Shown here: piece after piece, positions 61,542 through 64,000 of the stretch
How positions within the stretch are numbered: the stretch's first letter is position 1
Layout of the letters: each line of letters begins with the position of its first letter
NCBI RefSeq assembly: GCF_006148925.1
Contig: NZ_VAWB01000001.1
Location: forward strand, 772,001-836,000
Direction of reading: 5' to 3'
Origin: Hyunsoonleella aestuarii
Lineage (GTDB): Bacteria > Bacteroidota > Bacteroidia > Flavobacteriales > Flavobacteriaceae
DNA: 64,000 bases
The notes under the pieces: generated by a model
The model's input: only the letters and a program-made list of their open reading frames with translations
What the model was told of the DNA's origin: nothing
Databases searched by the model: none
Translations under genes and position numbers: made by a program

Positions 61542-64000
61542 TTATTTAAGAATTAACTTTTTAGTTACTTTATTGTTTTCTGAAGTGATACTAATAAAAT
61601 AGACTCCTGAAGCGTGATTTTCCATATTCAGTTTATAAGAATCCCTTGTTAAGCTAATCCCGCGTTTTTCCATAACGGTTTTACCTGTAACATCTGTAAT
61701 GGTGAAATCTATTTCACTAATTGTTTTAGATTTTAAATGGAATATTTTACTTGAAGGATTTGGGTACACAGAAAAAACTTGCGAATCAAATTCAGATACA
61801 TTTAAGGTGCCTTCTATACTTAAATCATCTATTACAACACCCTCGTTTGTTGTAAACGCATCCGAATTAAATACAAATCTAAAAACAATATTGCTTTCTG
61901 TATTTAATGCCGCTAAATTATAACTGTAATCTAACAAAGACGAACTCGTCCCAGTCCATTGGGCTCCAGGGCAATTATAACAATTAGATCCAGGAAGTGT
62001 ATCGCTATTATACCAATTTGAATCGTTAGCGGTTCCTAAAACATTCCAATTAACTCCCAAATCGGTTGAATATTCCACATACATAATATCCCAATTAAAT
62101 TCTAAATCGAAAGCCATTTTAAACTTAAAAACTGGGTTGTTAAGTACAGATAAATCATAACACTTAGTCACTAAATAACTTTTAATACCATTTCCATACT
62201 CCCCAGATAAATTCGTTCCATATACGTTACTCCCTGATGCAGCTGAGCCCAAAAGCGTTCCTGTTGGCTCACCTCTCTCCCAATACCCAGAGCAGTTACC
62301 AACTTCATCATAAACTAACAATTCATCAGAAGGATCTTCAAAATCATTTTCAGCATTTAGTATTCCTGATTCATTAGCATAAAATGTGGTAATTAATTCA
62401 TTATTCCCTCCAAAAGCGTCATTTGCTGTGGTGGTATTTATCTTTAACTCCTGTAAACCAGAAGTTGTTACATTAATTTCTGGAATATCTACTAGTGCAG
62501 TAGAGTTTGGTAATATTGTTCCAGTCCAAACCGTATTTTCAGTATTCCCTCCATTTAAACTATAACTTACCTGAACCGAATTTATATTGTTAGTTCCAAA
62601 ATTTTTAACAAGAGCTTTTACCCCATTTAAGTTACCACAAGTCACTCTTGCCTTAGCATCATTTATTGTAACTATCCCAATTTCTTTATTAATAGACTCG
62701 GTTTGAATATTGGATTGCCAAATACCTCTTCCGTAAGTTGCTGCTGTAATATTAGCATCATTTACATTAATCTCTAAATCTCTTACTGGTACGGTTGGTA
62801 AATTATTTTCAAATGATTCCCAATCTCCTAAAGCATCATCATACCTATAAACACCTAAACTTGTCCCCAAATACAATGGGTTTTCACTATGTAAATTTTG
62901 ATGCTTAATAATGTTTTTGGTGACATTAGGCAATGATCCTTTTATACTGGCGAATGTTAAACCACCATCAAGAGATTTTAATACATCTCCTCCGGAACCA
63001 GAAGTAGTCACATAAACGATATCGCTATCATTATTATTAAACTCTATTGAAGTTATATTTGAAGAAAAGGATTCAACCGTAGAAAAGGTTACGCCTTTGT
63101 CTGTGCTTTTAATTAAATCCTTATTCAAACCAACAAATATATTATTTGGGTTAACTGTGTCTATTTCTAAGACATCTATATTTACATTATTACCAAAACT
63201 GGTCGATACTTGATGCCAAGAACTTCCGCATAACTTATAAAGACTTGAGTAGCCTGCATACAACTCGCCATCACGATTCATAACTAAGGGAGTAATCCAA
63301 TTGCCGCCACTATCATTCGTTCCTGTTTCTGCATCGGGAGCAGATATAGAATAATCTCGACTTGCGCCTCCTGTTTCTGAAACATATAATCCGCCTCCAT
63401 ATTGAATAAAACCAAACATTAAATCTGAATCCAAAGGATCAATTGCAGTATCCATTCCATCGGCACCATAATATACTTGCCAGCTATTATTACTATATGC
63501 ATATCCGCCATTATCCTGCAATCCTCCTATCATTTTTTGCGAGGATTCACTGGAAACTGTTAATCTATAAAATTGACCTATTTGCATACCTCCTGTTAAA
63601 TCGGTAAAACTCGTTCCTCCATCTATTGTTTTATAAAAACCGCCATCGGTTCCTGTAAATAACACTCCATCATAAAACCGGAGTAAATGAATATCGGCAT
63701 GTGAATATGAAGCCGAATTAGGAGAATACCAATTATTAACTTTAGTAAAATCTGTTCCACCATTGGTTGATTTCCATATATTCAACACTCCTGTATATAC
63801 TTCATTTTCATCTAAATCGGAAACTGCAAATGCCATATCAAACCAAGCTTGACTGCTTTCAAATATATCTCCAACATCCTTAGGATCTCCATTACCCTGA
63901 TAATCATAGATAGCTTGTGTAGTAAAGTTTATTCCAGAATCTGAAGATTTATAAAGTCCTTGAAACGCATGAGAGAGGTTGACTCCATTATACTCAAAAC
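61542..64000 (-). CDS. Secreted beta-propeller protein with type IX sorting domain, 5' end outside window
   Basis: The frame stays open from the stop side at 61542 to the right edge, so the gene starts beyond the window; about 818 residues are visible. Repeats of the VPS10/BNR type (TDGGFYKTIDGGTSFTDLTG, SLDGGLTFASIKG, STDKGVTFSTV) form a beta-propeller. These are followed by a jelly-roll-like region and the type IX sorting domain (FSVYPNPSSKIFHL, VTGKTVMEK, SGVYFISI, KKLILK) over the last 75 or so residues. It should be exported by the T9SS and attached to or released from the cell surface. Its ligand or enzyme activity is unknown. Confidence 0.88.
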   Translation of the reverse strand, partial: FEYNGVNLSHAFQGLYKSSDSGINFTTQAIYDYQGNGDPKDVGDIFESSQAWFDMAFAVSDLDENEVYTGVLNIWKSTNGGTDFTKVNNWYSPNSASYSHADIHLLRFYDGVLFTGTDGGFYKTIDGGTSFTDLTGGMQIGQFYRLTVSSESSQKMIGGLQDNGGYAYSNNSWQVYYGADGMDTAIDPLDSDLMFGFIQYGGGLYVSETGGASRDYSISAPDAETGTNDSGGNWITPLVMNRDGELYAGYSSLYKLCGSSWHQVSTSFGNNVNIDVLEIDTVNPNNIFVGLNKDLIKSTDKGVTFSTVESFSSNITSIEFNNNDSDIVYVTTSGSGGDVLKSLDGGLTFASIKGSLPNVTKNIIKHQNLHSENPLYLGTSLGVYRYDDALGDWESFENNLPTVPVRDLEINVNDANITAATYGRGIWQSNIQTESINKEIGIVTINDAKARVTCGNLNGVKALVKNFGTNNINSVQVSYSLNGGNTENTVWTGTILPNSTALVDIPEINVTTSGLQELKINTTTANDAFGGNNELITTFYANESGILNAENDFEDPSDELLVYDEVGNCSGYWERGEPTGTLLGSAASGSNVYGTNLSGEYGNGIKSYLVTKCYDLSVLNNPVFKFKMAFDLEFNWDIMYVEYSTDLGVNWNVLGTANDSNWYNSDTLPGSNCYNCPGAQWTGTSSSLLDYSYNLAALNTESNIVFRFVFNSDAFTTNEGVVIDDLSIEGTLNVSEFDSQVFSVYPNPSSKIFHLKSKTISEIDFTITDVTGKTVMEKRGISLTRDSYKLNMENHASGVYFISITSENNKVTKKLILK

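Noticed and set aside
1-64000. CRISPR arrays, insertion sequences, prophage genes, rRNA or integration sites
   Set aside because: No spaced repeats with unique spacers, transposase or integrase motifs, phage structural genes or rRNA sequence were seen when reading both strands.

Overview
The window is chromosomal DNA from a low-G+C member of the Bacteroidota, most likely a marine-type Flavobacteriaceae. The support comes from the sequence. Several genes are preceded by the Bacteroidota -7 promoter element TAnnTTTG, and there is little Shine-Dalgarno signal. There is a SusC/SusD pair plus two further TonB-dependent receptors, a type IX secretion C-terminal sorting domain, a clade II (Sec-type) nitrous oxide reductase cluster, and gene neighbourhoods familiar from flavobacteria (rplM-rpsI-rpsB-tsf-pyrH-frr; asnS-rpoN). 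No phage, insertion sequence, CRISPR array or rRNA was seen. One tRNA (Ser, GGA) is present.

Layout. 0-0.7 kb: the 3' part of a membrane protein gene. 0.9-5.2 kb: translation block (L13, S9, S2, EF-Ts, UMP kinase, ribosome recycling factor). 5.3-12.6 kb: an outer-membrane barrel, an MMPL/RND-type exporter, asnS, rpoN and a degenerate PAP2-like membrane protein. 12.6-15.7 kb (minus strand): a TonB/Tol-type energising module (ExbB-like, a small membrane protein with an apparent frameshift, two ExbD proteins) and an outer-membrane barrel. 15.8-17.8 kb: tRNA-Ser, asparaginase, TatD. 17.8-19.5 kb: a retropepsin-like protein, an orphan LuxR-type response regulator, and two paralogous short non-coding units behind near-identical palindromes. 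19.5-23.5 kb: 2-oxoglutarate dehydrogenase E2 and E1. 24.2-31.7 kb: an Rrf2 regulator divergent from a nos operon (cytochrome c, fasciclin protein, nosZ, membrane protein, nosL, nosD, nosF, nosY). 31.7-33.0 kb: polyprenyl synthase and a small partner. 33.1-39.8 kb: a TetR-controlled RND efflux operon. 40-47.3 kb (minus strand): SusD, SusC and a separate TonB receptor. 47.6-56.0 kb: aspS, a LolA-like protein, a ClC channel, tadA, dxs, a 42-residue peptide and dgt. 56.1-64 kb: a stand-alone carboxypeptidase-regulatory-like domain, a TonB receptor with a beta-helix lipoprotein, a MORN-repeat protein, and a large secreted protein running off the right edge.

The most interesting material is regulatory. 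(1) Downstream of the response regulator, two palindromes (TACGCAC-AA-C/GTGCGTA) lie at exactly the same distance from two matching -7 boxes. Each box drives a predicted short RNA ending in a hairpin with an invariant TGTAATG loop and a co-varying stem. (2) Two promoters at 56.1 and 56.7 kb each carry six heptamers at an exact 11-bp period, ending the same distance from a TTTCTTTGC element. This is the geometry of PhoB/OmpR-family operators. (3) A Crp/Fnr-like palindrome lies midway between the divergent Rrf2 and nos promoters. (4) A perfect inverted repeat covers the tetR promoter. Protein oddities include a ClC protein lacking the gating glutamate, an ExbD with a periplasmic CxxC, and a frameshift at the start of the small membrane protein in the Exb module.
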